A stretch of 64,000 nucleotides of DNA from assembly GCA_963613665.1 (NCBI GenBank), contig CAVEAL010000007.1, positions 1-64,000 of the forward strand, written 5' to 3'. Under the pieces are notes generated by a model. The model was not told the DNA's origin and did not search any database. It saw only the letters and a list, made by a program, of their open reading frames with translations. Below are positions 32,932 to 43,725 of the stretch, in pieces. Source of the DNA: F23-B02 sp963613665 (GTDB lineage: Bacteria; Bacillota; Clostridia; Oscillospirales; Oscillospiraceae). Position numbers and translations under genes: made by a program. Every line of letters begins with the position of its first letter. Positions within the stretch are counted from its first letter, which is position 1.

Positions 32932-34456
32932 GGTGTTCCCCCTTCAAGCGCACGCAGATTTTTGATATAGGTGTCCTAATGAACGCCTTCTCATAATCGT
33001 TCGTCATAAAGAAATATGCCAATACCCAATAGATAACGGTGTAGGCCGCAGCAAGCGCAAAGAAGACGAACCAGTTATCAATGTGAATGTGCTCTAACAT
33101 AAACCATCCTGCAGCTCCCACCACGAACATGACGGGGCACATATGCAGGATGTTCTTCCAGAACAGCGGAATATCGATGCCGATTTTCTTGTAATAGTAC
33201 CAGTTGATTATCAGAATATTGCCAATTACATAAGCGACGCAGGTTGCCATTGCTGCACCTATGATGCCGTATTTTTCTACCCACCAAAAGGTCAAGCCGA
33301 TATTTAGAATTGCAATGCCAAGATAGACCAGAGAACGAAATCTATGTCGGTTCATGGCATAGAGAATGTTCAAACCGGTATTCTGTATGAGCGGAACCGT
33401 TACGGGAATCATCACTAAGAGCGCAACATAATAAGCTTCCTCATAGCCAGCACCTGCCCAGATAACGATAAACTGCCGTCCAAATGCGACAAACGCTGAG
33501 ACAATAAAGGAGATCAGAAGGAACTGTAGACGTCCCACCTTGATAAACAGCGCGGTGAACTCTGAAGACGGGGTGTCCTTGACCGCCATGTTTGTCACTC
33601 TCGGCATAAGCACACCGCTGATTGCCGTGGAAAGACTAGTAACATAGCTGTTGAAGGTCGCACCGACGTTATAAATTGCAGTAGCGACAGAGCCAATCGC
33701 CCAGCCGATGATGAGTTTATCCGTAGACCAGAAGAGGATATCTACGATATTCGCCAAGAATACAAACAGGGAAAAGCGGATGATCTCACTGAGCAGACCG
33801 CCGCCCACACGCTGAAAGCTGGGACGAATCCCAATTCTGCGGATCACATAGACCGTGTAAATGGCATAGGTCACAAAATTGAGAGCCGTCGCAGAAAGAA
33901 CAAGGCCAATGGAGCCGAAACCCAGAAACAGAAGTACAAGATTCAGGCAGGGCGATACGACGCTGGTGATCAGGGAGATCGTCTTGCTGAAAATGAACTT
34001 TTCGTGCGCGAGGATCATGGAGCTGAACACATTGAACGGCATGAAAACCGCCGTGTTCAGTGTCATCAGACGCACCAGCCGTTCCAGAAGTACCAGCTCA
34101 TCCGGTGTCAAGGAGCGGCCATATGCCCCCAAGTGGAACGAACAGAATGTGCCTATGATCAGGACTGCCGCGCCAATGACAGAGTATATCTTGATAAACA
34201 GGCCGAAAACGCGACGTTCACCGTCCAAATCCCCCTCCGCCCGATACTTGGAAAGATAGCGGATAATGGAACCACCAATGCCGAAATTCAGCAGGCCGAT
34301 ATAGCCCATAACCGATTGCGCGATCCCGTAAATACCGTACTCGGCCTGTCCCAGCATACGGAGCATAATGGGCGTATAGATGAATGGGATCAGATTGCCG
34401 ATCAGCAGATTCAGATAGGACAGCAGCGCGCCTGCTTTGATCTCGTCACGTTTCAT
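32921..34456 (-). CDS. Wzx-type polysaccharide flippase
   Basis: A 511-residue MOP/MATE-superfamily membrane protein with about 14 spans, starting LLSYLNLLIGNLIPFIYTPI and RMLGQAEYGIYGIAQS, the usual first-helix pattern of Wzx exporters. It would move undecaprenyl-linked repeat units across the membrane, working with the initiating transferase and the EpsG-like polymerase of the same operon. The ATG overlaps the stop of the pyruvyltransferase gene (ATGA). Confidence 0.9.
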   Translation of the reverse strand: MKRDEIKAGALLSYLNLLIGNLIPFIYTPIMLRMLGQAEYGIYGIAQSVMGYIGLLNFGIGGSIIRYLSKYRAEGDLDGERRVFGLFIKIYSVIGAAVLIIGTFCSFHLGAYGRSLTPDELVLLERLVRLMTLNTAVFMPFNVFSSMILAHEKFIFSKTISLITSVVSPCLNLVLLFLGFGSIGLVLSATALNFVTYAIYTVYVIRRIGIRPSFQRVGGGLLSEIIRFSLFVFLANIVDILFWSTDKLIIGWAIGSVATAIYNVGATFNSYVTSLSTAISGVLMPRVTNMAVKDTPSSEFTALFIKVGRLQFLLISFIVSAFVAFGRQFIVIWAGAGYEEAYYVALLVMIPVTVPLIQNTGLNILYAMNRHRFRSLVYLGIAILNIGLTFWWVEKYGIIGAAMATCVAYVIGNILIINWYYYKKIGIDIPLFWKNILHMCPVMFVVGAAGWFMLEHIHIDNWFVFFALAAAYTVIYWVLAYFFMTNDYEKAFIRTPISKICVRLKGEHHDG

Positions 34457-35616
34457 GCGTTTGCAAGTTCCTCCAATGCTTTGCGTGCCTCATCTGCACG
34501 GGCAATATAAACGGGAAGCATCTCAATAAGGTGTGCCCGGACGGCATCACGCTTCTCATACAAGCGTATAAATGCCTGTGTTAGTTCATTGCTTTCTTTG
34601 AGCTGCTGCACCGGCAAAACATAGCCGTCCTCCGTCCCAAACAGATCACGGGCAATACCCCGCGCTTTGACGGAATAGCCAACTACCAGCGTCGGAACCC
34701 CAGTGGAGTAAGCAGCAATGGTCGCGTGGGTGCGTGCGCCCACGAAAAAGCTGCATTTGGAAATAATGTACTTCAGCTCTGGGGCAGTATGATCCTCAAC
34801 CAGAATCAGGCGTGGGTTCTGATTAAAATCATCATAGAGCTGTTTCAAGGGAATGCGGTCATCATTGCTGGTCCAAACCACATGCGGGATCAGAGCGATG
34901 GATGCATCCGTGTTGTCCAAGATATATTGGATGAGAGCTTTGTAGTTTGCATAAGCTGCACCGCAATGCTCTTCACTGACAATGATATGTGGGCTGATAT
35001 TGATGCCGATAACATTGCTTTTTAGAAAGCGCTCATCTGTCTCGCATATCTCAGCCCGCATATGGAACGCCGGGTCAGGCATTTGTATAACGTTGGCTCC
35101 TGCCGCCTTAACCGCTTCATAAGTAATGCTTTCTCTGGCTGCAACCAGAGTGTAATGACGTAAATCCTCAGAAACCGAAGGCTCTGCCACGACATTCGGC
35201 TCAATAGAGCAGCCCCACAAAACGGTTTTAATATGATTCTTTTGGTATGCTGCGTTCAGATAGCCATAAATTGCTGTGTTCCCATAGCAATAATTGTCTC
35301 CGCCGACAGAAAGTGCTACATCGGCATACCTGCTCAATCGCTGAATCACAGGCATATAATACAGGCCGTCCATATCTGTGTAGTTTCCAGTCAACTTCAT
35401 CTTGGCATAAGCCTTAAAAAAGGATATGTCGCGTCGTCTTTCCTCTTTAGCAGAAATGACCTCTGAAATGTTTCCAAGGCCGTATCGAACATCATCACTA
35501 ATATTTTCAGACAAAACTGTATACGAAGCATTTCCCAGAAGTTGTACGGTGCCGCGCACGATTGCTTCGCAGCCATGATTTCCGCAGCTACCATTACCAT
35601 AGAATAAAACGTTCAT
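34453..35616 (-). CDS. Polysaccharide pyruvyl transferase family protein
   Basis: CsaB/WcaK-like protein of about 387 residues that would add a pyruvate ketal from PEP to a sugar of the polymer. It starts NVLFYGNGSCGNHGCEAIVRG and has LSVGGDNYCYG, ARESITYEAV, MPDPAF and the conserved C-terminal FFVGARTHATIAAYSTGVP region. An in-frame GTG at 35628, which overlaps the stop of the preceding gene, is an alternative start. Neither has a strong SD, suggesting coupled translation. Confidence 0.88.
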   Translation of the reverse strand: MNVLFYGNGSCGNHGCEAIVRGTVQLLGNASYTVLSENISDDVRYGLGNISEVISAKEERRRDISFFKAYAKMKLTGNYTDMDGLYYMPVIQRLSRYADVALSVGGDNYCYGNTAIYGYLNAAYQKNHIKTVLWGCSIEPNVVAEPSVSEDLRHYTLVAARESITYEAVKAAGANVIQMPDPAFHMRAEICETDERFLKSNVIGINISPHIIVSEEHCGAAYANYKALIQYILDNTDASIALIPHVVWTSNDDRIPLKQLYDDFNQNPRLILVEDHTAPELKYIISKCSFFVGARTHATIAAYSTGVPTLVVGYSVKARGIARDLFGTEDGYVLPVQQLKESNELTQAFIRLYEKRDAVRAHLIEMLPVYIARADEARKALEELANA

Positions 35617-35624
35617 ATTTTTAC

Positions 35625-36167
35625 TCACTTGTCATACCCAATGCCGTCTGCAAGTTTTACTTTCATATCTGCCTTTTCTTCGTCAGATTTATCGGCCCAG
35701 AAGGTCGAAAAAACAGGTCGTTGTTCCATTTGGGCCTTGTGTTTTTTCACAAAGTCCTCATAGCTGCCCACAATACGAATGGGATTGCCAACGGCAATAG
35801 AGCCAGAGGGAATATTCTTTGAGACAACCGAACCAGCGCCAATTACGCAGTTGTCGCCAATGCTCACGCCGGGTAACACAATAGAACCGTGGCCGACAAA
35901 GACATTGTTGCCTATTCTCACCCTACCGACTTTACTAACTCCAAGCGGGATCTGGGTACTGGCATCATGGGCTAACACCATGACTCCAGTCAAGGTTACG
36001 TTATTTCCAATGGAAACAAGAAACCCATGACCGAAGTCAATATTCGTATTGAATAGGTGAACATTTTCCCCAATCTCTACACCACGAGACCGAAGATACT
36101 CAATGCTATTGTAGTCGATGGGCTTTTTCAAATGTAATTTGATAAGGACTTGATCCCAAAAATTCAT
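35625..36167 (-). CDS. Hexapeptide-repeat acetyltransferase
   Basis: A 180-residue left-handed beta-helix transferase of the Maa/WbbJ type. Repeats such as VEIGENVHLF, VSIGNNVTLT, VRIGNNVFVGHGSIVLPGV and IGDNCVIGAGSVVSKNI run through the centre, and IAVGNPIRIVGS follows. The catalytic His is in LAHDAST. The acceptor is probably a sugar hydroxyl of the repeat unit. It lies two bases after the GT4 gene stop. Confidence 0.88.
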   Translation of the reverse strand: MNFWDQVLIKLHLKKPIDYNSIEYLRSRGVEIGENVHLFNTNIDFGHGFLVSIGNNVTLTGVMVLAHDASTQIPLGVSKVGRVRIGNNVFVGHGSIVLPGVSIGDNCVIGAGSVVSKNIPSGSIAVGNPIRIVGSYEDFVKKHKAQMEQRPVFSTFWADKSDEEKADMKVKLADGIGYDK

Positions 36168-36169
36168 CG

Positions 36170-37321
36170 TTAGTTTTCTCCATCTATCATAGTTTCAATC
36201 TGCTTCATAACCCTCTCTGGGCTGAACTGTTCGGGGCACTTTGTGTTCTTCTTAATGCGCTGATACAGTTCCTTATCATTCAGGATCGTCAGCACTTTCT
36301 CTGCCAGCGATTCCGGAGACTGCTCTGTCAGCAGGCCATTGACACCATCTTCAATAAACTCACAGGGACCACGGGATTTCGTCACCACGCACGGAACGCC
36401 AAGCGACATCGCTTCCAATACCGTCAGCCCCTGCGATTCCACATATGACGGGTGAACAAATAGGTCTGCATACTTCATATAGGGATAAGGGTTTGACTTG
36501 CTCCCTTCCAGAATCACATGATCTTTCAGGTCGTTCTCAGCAATCAACGTTTCCAATTTTGAACGCTCAGGGCCTTCACCAACAATATGCCAAGTGAAAT
36601 CTATACCCGTTTCCCGCAGCGCCTTTGCAGCAGGGATGATATTTTCAAAATGCTTCTCTGGCGCAAGGCGACCTACCGAGACAATATGCAGCGCATCACC
36701 TGTATAGGGCGAACTTGTGGCCTTTCTTCCAATTACCTCAGCATCCAACATATTCGGAATGCAGACCAGCTTATCGGCAAGCTCCGGCAGCTGGCCTTGC
36801 AGCATGTCCTTGCAGGATTGCGATACTACAGCCACTGTGTCCATCTTACTGCACATATCGCCATAGGCTGTGCGATCCACATTGAATTCGCCGTGGTGCC
36901 ACCATGTAATTTTCCGGTCTGCCTGCACGGAATACGCCGCCAAGTCGGAACAAATCCCCGGTCGAAATCCAATCACGCAATCGTAATGGTGTTTTCCAAG
37001 CAGAACAGTTGCCGCACGTTTCAATGCACATGCTCCGAAAAACTTTTGTAATAAGAACAGGAGGCGCAACCTTAGACACATCCAATCGTGTGCTGCAATG
37101 CACTGCCGAATCGATGACACAAAGCATCCATAGGTATGATGAATGTCTCGAAACAGCACATGCACTTTGGACGGCAATTCCGAAGCATAGTCACCGATAT
37201 CCTCCAGCAGCAAAAGATCAACTGTATATTTCTCATAATTCATGTGTTTGAGAATATCTACAAGTGAACGCTCCACGCCGCCGGTATTCAGATGTCCGTT
37301 GATAAATAGAATGTGCTTCAT
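36170..37321 (-). CDS. Glycosyltransferase family 4
   Basis: A 383-residue GT-B enzyme. It starts KHILFINGHLNTGGVERSL, typical of the N-domain. The C-domain has SVGRLAPEKHFENII, HIVGEGPERSKLE and the donor-binding HPSYVESQGLTVLEAMSLGVP with the E-x7-E pattern. It is a retaining transferase of unknown sugar specificity. The ATG overlaps the stop of the GT2 gene upstream (ATGA). Confidence 0.9.
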   Translation of the reverse strand: MKHILFINGHLNTGGVERSLVDILKHMNYEKYTVDLLLLEDIGDYASELPSKVHVLFRDIHHTYGCFVSSIRQCIAAHDWMCLRLRLLFLLQKFFGACALKRAATVLLGKHHYDCVIGFRPGICSDLAAYSVQADRKITWWHHGEFNVDRTAYGDMCSKMDTVAVVSQSCKDMLQGQLPELADKLVCIPNMLDAEVIGRKATSSPYTGDALHIVSVGRLAPEKHFENIIPAAKALRETGIDFTWHIVGEGPERSKLETLIAENDLKDHVILEGSKSNPYPYMKYADLFVHPSYVESQGLTVLEAMSLGVPCVVTKSRGPCEFIEDGVNGLLTEQSPESLAEKVLTILNDKELYQRIKKNTKCPEQFSPERVMKQIETMIDGEN

Positions 37322-38337
37322 TTTTTCACTCTGCTGCGTATTCCGGACAGTACTCCCACAAACCGCCGAAGCGCCACCGAACGATACCTAATCGACCAAT
37401 ACAGCATTCTAAACGACAGCGGGTATGGACTAACATCGAAGTCCTTCATCATTCGCGCCACACGGGGATTCTCCATCACGGATTTGATTTTACGGTTCTG
37501 CTCTTTCCACGATAGTTCTCGATCGCACAAAATGTAATAAATTTCTGCACGTGTCAGGTAAAACATGTTGGATTTGATCTGCTGGGTGAAATCGTAGTCC
37601 TCACATTTGGAGAAGAAGTTCTCGGTTTCCTCGTTGATTTTCAGACTACTGTCCCACCACCAGGGCTTGTACGTTTTAGAAGCGGACCCTTCGGTCATGC
37701 GATAATGATAAAACCGTTCACCCTTCAGATATGCAAAGCTATCGGCACAATACAGCACTTCCGAACCGAAAGGCGCATCCTCGCTGATGAGAATGTCTTC
37801 TCGATAGGAAAGCTGATTCTTTACAATAATATCTCGCTTGATGAGCATCGCCCAATTTGAGATGGTAATCGGATACTCAATACCGTCCATGACCAGATGT
37901 GGATATATCTTCTCGCGTATCTGTGCTTTGCTATAAAAGCCAGCAGCTACATTGGGCTGTGTAAACGGAAATTCTTTTTCGCCCTGAAAGCGCACATAGT
38001 CACACAGTGTCACATCCGCGCCGGTTTGCAGCATTTTCTCGTACATGTCCGGAGAGATCCAGTCATCCGAATCCACAAAAGCAACATATTCTCCCGTGGC
38101 AGTGCGAAGTCCGGCATTCCGTGCGGATGCAGCACGACCGTTAGGCTTGTGGATCACTTTCACTCGCGTATCATGCGCTGCATAATGGTCGCAAAGCGCT
38201 GGACTGCTATCGGTGGAACCATCGTCCACCAAAATCAACTCAAGATCAGAAAGCGTTTGGCTCAAAATACTGTCCACGCACTTTTGCAAATACTTTTCGG
38301 CGTTGTACACCGGAACGATAACACTGACTTTTGGCAT
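37318..38337 (-). CDS. Glycosyltransferase family 2
   Basis: A 339-residue GT-A enzyme: KVSVIVPVYNAEKYLQKC, ELILVDDGSTDSS and GEYVAFVDSDDWI (the DxD-type metal site at ~90). It is an inverting transferase for repeat-unit assembly; the donor is unknown. SD GAAGG precedes the ATG. Confidence 0.92.
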   Translation of the reverse strand: MPKVSVIVPVYNAEKYLQKCVDSILSQTLSDLELILVDDGSTDSSPALCDHYAAHDTRVKVIHKPNGRAASARNAGLRTATGEYVAFVDSDDWISPDMYEKMLQTGADVTLCDYVRFQGEKEFPFTQPNVAAGFYSKAQIREKIYPHLVMDGIEYPITISNWAMLIKRDIIVKNQLSYREDILISEDAPFGSEVLYCADSFAYLKGERFYHYRMTEGSASKTYKPWWWDSSLKINEETENFFSKCEDYDFTQQIKSNMFYLTRAEIYYILCDRELSWKEQNRKIKSVMENPRVARMMKDFDVSPYPLSFRMLYWSIRYRSVALRRFVGVLSGIRSRVKK

Positions 38338-38340
38338 ATC

Positions 38341-39676
38341 TTACCTTCTTTGTTCAACTCCAAATGAGTCGGTTATTTTCTTGATTGCTAATGAGCACAA
38401 CATACTGATTATCCCCGCAGTAAACAGCAGAAGGAATTTTTCGGGCAGCGTGAGCCATCTAAACTGCCCATAAAAGCGTAAGACACATAGTGCCCAAGAA
38501 CTCCCCCAAAGCACCGACAGTGAGTGCTTTTTATTAATAAGCATTAGAACCGCAGCGGCAATAATGCAGATTAACACCAACTCGGGTCTGCAAAGGGACT
38601 GTACAAAGTGGTACGTATCCTTCACTACTTGGGTAAAGCTATGCTTTGCTGATATCTCCATGTTTTCTGCTGAGTCGCCAACATCTTGTACAGAGATGCC
38701 GTGTATATCATCCGGCGAATCACCTGTGCTCATTGAAAGATACCATTCATTGTCTTGCGAGATAACGCCATAAATGCAATAGTACCTATTATCACTGTAC
38801 AGGATGCAGGGACGATAAAAGCCTTCCCAGAAGTTTTCTTTCTGTACGATTTCAGTCGGCTCTTGCCACGAAAGGCCGTCGGAACTTTCGGTATATAAAA
38901 CTGTATCGCTCTTTGCAGAAGTCTCGATGAAAACAAATCGGTACTTATCATCGTGGCTAACAGCGCCGTGCCATATCTGTTGGAGCTCCGGACGGCCGCT
39001 AAATGTGCACTCTGTAACGTTAGACCAAATCTTGCCATCAGGGCTTTCAAGATATGCTAATGCTCCACTGTCTTCGGACGTGGACTGCTGAATTGCCCAG
39101 AGTTTGTATTTCCCATTTTCGTAAACGATACTTGGAGACGTATAGCCTGAGAGTTCTCTCATAACCTCATACTCGCTCCAATGCACACCATCAGAAGAGA
39201 CCTTCCTAAAAAGCAGAAGCGTTCCTCCACTCTTAATAGTGGAATCAATTCGCCCGAGATACCAAACCTCAAGTCTGTTCAAATCGTCGTTATAAACGAT
39301 ATGGGGATCCTTTAGCTCGTCACACGCTGTCTCTTCGTTGAATGCTATCGGATTATACAGCCCATCAGGAGTCGACCAGTGATACATGTCATTTGACACA
39401 CACACACGGATTTTCCTCGGCTCCATCAGCATAAGGATATGGCGAATATGCCATCCAATAACGAAAACCGTTCCACTCTTGACCCATATCGATTACGGAC
39501 GGATGCGTAGGCTGATTTTCTCCATCTATGTAAGTCGCAATATTTAAAACGGCGCTTCCTTCTGAGGCTGAAAACATTGGGGAGAAATAATCGCTCAATG
39601 TCAGTATGCAACCAAAGCCCCCGAAAAACAAAAGTAACACAAACAGAATAATCGTTGCCTTAGATTTATATCTCAT
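38341..39676 (-). pseudogene. Membrane-anchored beta-propeller protein, frameshifted at an (AC)6 tract
   Basis: From ATG 39676 an N-terminal membrane anchor (KATIILFVLLLFFGGFGC) and FRYWMAYSPYPYADG are read, then the frame stops just after the tract as PCVCVK. The continuation RVCVSNDMYHWSTPDG lies in another frame and runs 350 residues more. It has repeated propeller-blade motifs (DPHIVYN, SYTSPSIVYENGKYKLW, YRPCILYSDNRYYCIYG) like GH43/sialidase-fold proteins, and three C-terminal spans. One extra AC unit would join the two halves exactly. So it is either phase-OFF, decayed or an assembly error. The substrate is unknown. Confidence 0.78.
39396..39407. repeat. (AC)6 tract at the frameshift of the propeller gene
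   Basis: Six AC units (GT on the coding strand) sit exactly where the two halves of the reading frame part. Seven units would give an open frame reading PCVCVSND. The tract is short for high-rate slippage. Confidence 0.85.
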
Positions 39677-39682
39677 GTCGCG

Positions 39683-40369
39683 TCACCATCTTCTCATCCT
39701 TCTATATATTCTTCCTATTTTTACTCTAATCTGCTTATACCAAGGTATCCAACTCATCGAGTACCAGTGGATCGAGTATGTGTTCTCTGTCCTTGTCAGT
39801 TTCCCCGTTGTACTATCCATGGGATTGAAATAATCCTCCGGATAGACATGAATTCCCTCAACAACCTGCTCTTGCCCGTTGCGGACAAGGCCAAAGCGTT
39901 CCATCACGTTGCTGTTCAGATGCGGGCACCCTACCGGCGTAACGCTACCATCTGGCTGCAAATAGTGAAGCTTTTTGTATTCATCGATCATCGCTTGAAT
40001 AACAGGATGGTGGGCTACAGCAGCAATTGTTAACCCTGATGCAACGTATTTATCATTCTCGAACCCAATGAATCCCTCATCATCCAAGAGAGGCGAAATA
40101 TCCCGCACGACCTCCACATCGGTGTCAAAGTACACACCACCATACTGCTCCAGCACGATCAGGCGCATGACATCGGACACGAAAGCGTACTTCTTCGCAG
40201 CGTAAGCTTCAGCCATGAAAGGCATGGCGAGATAATCGCAGTTGTCCTCATTCCACTCGCGGATTTCAAAATCCGGGCAGAACTTGCGCCAACTGGCGAT
40301 GCACTTCTTGGCCAGCTCCGGCTTTTCACCGCGGCCAAACCAGCAATAGTGGATGATCTTTGGAATCAT
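39683..40369 (-). CDS. Glycosyltransferase family 32 (OCH1-like)
   Basis: A 228-residue capsular-type GT: IPKIIHYCWFGRGEKPELAKK at the start, the DVMRLIVLEQYGGVYFDTDVEV block with the DxD motif near ~85, and SIHWYSMSW near the end. It transfers a sugar from a nucleotide donor. The ATG at 40369 has GAGGTAA eight bases upstream; the longer frame to 40411 lacks support. Confidence 0.9.
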   Translation of the reverse strand: MIPKIIHYCWFGRGEKPELAKKCIASWRKFCPDFEIREWNEDNCDYLAMPFMAEAYAAKKYAFVSDVMRLIVLEQYGGVYFDTDVEVVRDISPLLDDEGFIGFENDKYVASGLTIAAVAHHPVIQAMIDEYKKLHYLQPDGSVTPVGCPHLNSNVMERFGLVRNGQEQVVEGIHVYPEDYFNPMDSTTGKLTRTENTYSIHWYSMSWIPWYKQIRVKIGRIYRRMRRW

Positions 40370-40374
40370 GGGGT

Positions 40375-41410
40375 TTACCTCACAAGATTCAGAATTGGTT
40401 TGCTCAACCATTTGATAACATAGGACGATGCGAGAGACACCGCCAGCAACAGCAGAAAGATTGGAATCGGGTACTTCGCACAGAACACAAAACCGTCAAA
40501 CAGTACCAGATAGAAGAACATGTGGGTAAGCCAGATGTTCGTAGAATGCTCACCAAAATAGCACAGCAAGCCGGTTAGCCACTTCGGCAGTGGGCAAGCG
40601 CAGAGCAGTACGATCGTCACAGTCGCCGTGATAACCGCCACAAAGAGCGGTTGCACAATGCCGTGCACGATAATCATTCCGGCAAACGTAAGGGCTGTGA
40701 ATATATATATATATATATATATTACGAGCCTTAATGGAGGTCAGCCGCTGTCGCAGCAGGGAAATGACCTGTTTTTTGCAAAACAGCATGCCGATGACAT
40801 AGGGGAAGTATGAGGTCCCCAGCAAGCCGATGTGGGTGATGATCCACGACAGGATAACGGAATCACAGGCACCCCAGCCCCAGAAACGAATGCCGTAGCC
40901 AATGGTATAGAACACAAGTGTCGATAGGATCACCAGCCATGCAGGGCAGCGCTCCGCAAATCTGCGGGAGAGCGGCTGCAAGGCCACTAACAGGATGTAG
41001 GTGTTCGCATACCACCACGCACCGTTATAGCTGTTCCTGACGGTCAGGCAGTTCAGAAGGAATTCCTTCATGCTTCCGGGAATCGCAGCGTTTCCGGTAA
41101 GCAGGCCGACCAGTGAAAATACCACTGCAATTATCCAGAATGGGATCATGAATCGCAAAAGCCGCTTCCAGCGCTGCTGTAATTCCGTCTTGGATGCTTG
41201 CAGATAATGGGCATAGCCGCTTACGAAACAGTACATCGCCACGCAGATATCACCGAATAAGCCGAAGTAGTAGATCAGCGGCGTACTCCCAATCCATAGG
41301 AGCGGAGTATATGGCAGGTTTTCTTTTCGGCAGAAAAGATGCAGCATCAGCATGGAAAGAATCGCCACACCTTTGAGCATTTTTGAATTCCGTTTCGTAA
41401 TGTCCATCAT
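40375..41410 (-). pseudogene. Membrane O-acyltransferase, frameshifted at an (AT)11 tract (phase OFF)
   Basis: Reading from 41410, an acyltransferase-3 protein (KMLKGVAILSMLMLHLF, CVAMYCFVSGYAHYL, WWYANTYILLVALQPL) continues to ARNIYIYIYI. It then runs into unrelated sequence to a stop at 40550. The genuine C-terminal membrane part lies in the next frame (GMIIVHGIVQPLFVAVI ... HSTNIWLTHMFFYLV ... KWLSKPILNLVR) down to 40375. With one more AT unit the frame reads IFTALTFAGMIIVH without a break, giving about 345 residues. It is a paralogue of the gene at 31909, with the tract in a comparable peptide context. An ATG at 41407 is an alternative start. Confidence 0.88.
40701..40722. repeat. (AT)11 dinucleotide tract at the frameshift of an acyltransferase gene
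   Basis: Eleven AT units give the wrong frame; twelve (or nine) would restore the full-length protein. The related gene at 31909 has twelve and is open. Confidence 0.93.
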
Positions 41411-42604
41411 TCACTCCATCAGCGTATAGATTTTTTCAACCGCGGCGCTGTTCGTATAGTCTCGCTTTTTACAGTCCTCTGAAAGCCACTGCATCCGCGC
41501 AGGATCGCGCAGCAACGCCGCGATGCCAGCGGCGCAGCCCGCATTGTCCATCGGGACAATCACGCCATCTACGCCGTCTTCAAGTTGGCTACCGGAGGTT
41601 GCATAGTTTGTGATAACTACGGGCTTTCCCAGCAACTGTGCCTCACACACAGTGACGGCTTTGCCCTCGTAGCGGGACGGCTGCACATACAGGTCACAAG
41701 CTCGCATATAGGGGTAGGGGTTGTCCTTCTTGCCGAGGATGATGACGCGGTCCTGCATCCCGGCCTCGGCAATCTTCCGGCAGATCAGCGGCTCGTCGCC
41801 GCCGTAGCCAATGAGATACCATTTTACATCCAGTCCATCCGCTACCAAGCGGCGGCAGATATCCGGCACATTATCGAAGTTTTTAGCATCGCAGAACCGG
41901 CCAACTGAGAGAAGCAACACACTTCCGCCTGATGGCATATCGTTCTGCGGCTCTTCGGCCTGTTTATAGATCAGCTCTTTCGGCAGAGTATTTTCAATAG
42001 TCTGCACCTTTCCTGCCAGCTCTGGAAAGGCCGTTTGAAAGCCTTTAGAAGCCTGTTCCGAAACGCCGCAGATGGCATCATACTTGCCCCACATGGCAAG
42101 CTCCACCGTGCGGTCGAAAGACAGCGCCGTGTAGTCGGTATGTATCCAGGCGGCGTACTTCTTTGCCTTCACCCGTTCTCGTGCAAAGTAGTGCGGTGTT
42201 AGAAAGCTGATGGCAAGGTCATAGGCCTTGTCCGAAATCTGCGGCATAGAGCGCAGTGTGTACTTGTGGCTATACGTCAGCGCTACAATAGAGGGCTTGT
42301 CGCTGGGGTGCTGCTTGTCGAAACGCTGCGCCGCAAGCTTTCCTTGCAGCCGCCCGCAAAGCACGCCGAACTGACCGCTTTTGATAAGCGATGCCATTGG
42401 CACGGCCAGCGACGCATATTGTGGAATCTCTGGTAGGAGCTTTGCCTTGGGGTTCAGATATGGCATCAGTTCCCCGCTGTGCCGCATTAGGAAAAGATCA
42501 ACATCATAGTGGTCATAGTCGATAGAATCCAGTAAGCCCAGCAGACTGCGTTCCACTCCGCCAAGCTCCATGGCCTGTGAGAAGATGAGAATGGATGGTT
42601 TCAT
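41411..42604 (-). CDS. Glycosyltransferase family 4
   Basis: A 397-residue GT-B enzyme beginning KPSILIFSQAMELGGVERSL. The C-domain has LLSVGRFCDAKNFDNVPDIC, YLIGYGGDEPL, ILGKKDNPYPYMRACDLYVQPSRYEGKAVTVCEAQLLGKPVV. It resembles the transferase at 36170, and the two may share an ancestor. The stop overlaps the start region of the following acyltransferase gene. Confidence 0.9.
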   Translation of the reverse strand: MKPSILIFSQAMELGGVERSLLGLLDSIDYDHYDVDLFLMRHSGELMPYLNPKAKLLPEIPQYASLAVPMASLIKSGQFGVLCGRLQGKLAAQRFDKQHPSDKPSIVALTYSHKYTLRSMPQISDKAYDLAISFLTPHYFARERVKAKKYAAWIHTDYTALSFDRTVELAMWGKYDAICGVSEQASKGFQTAFPELAGKVQTIENTLPKELIYKQAEEPQNDMPSGGSVLLLSVGRFCDAKNFDNVPDICRRLVADGLDVKWYLIGYGGDEPLICRKIAEAGMQDRVIILGKKDNPYPYMRACDLYVQPSRYEGKAVTVCEAQLLGKPVVITNYATSGSQLEDGVDGVIVPMDNAGCAAGIAALLRDPARMQWLSEDCKKRDYTNSAAVEKIYTLME

Positions 42605-42608
42605 ATTA

Positions 42609-43724
<1,116 letters not shown>

Positions 43725-43725
43725 G

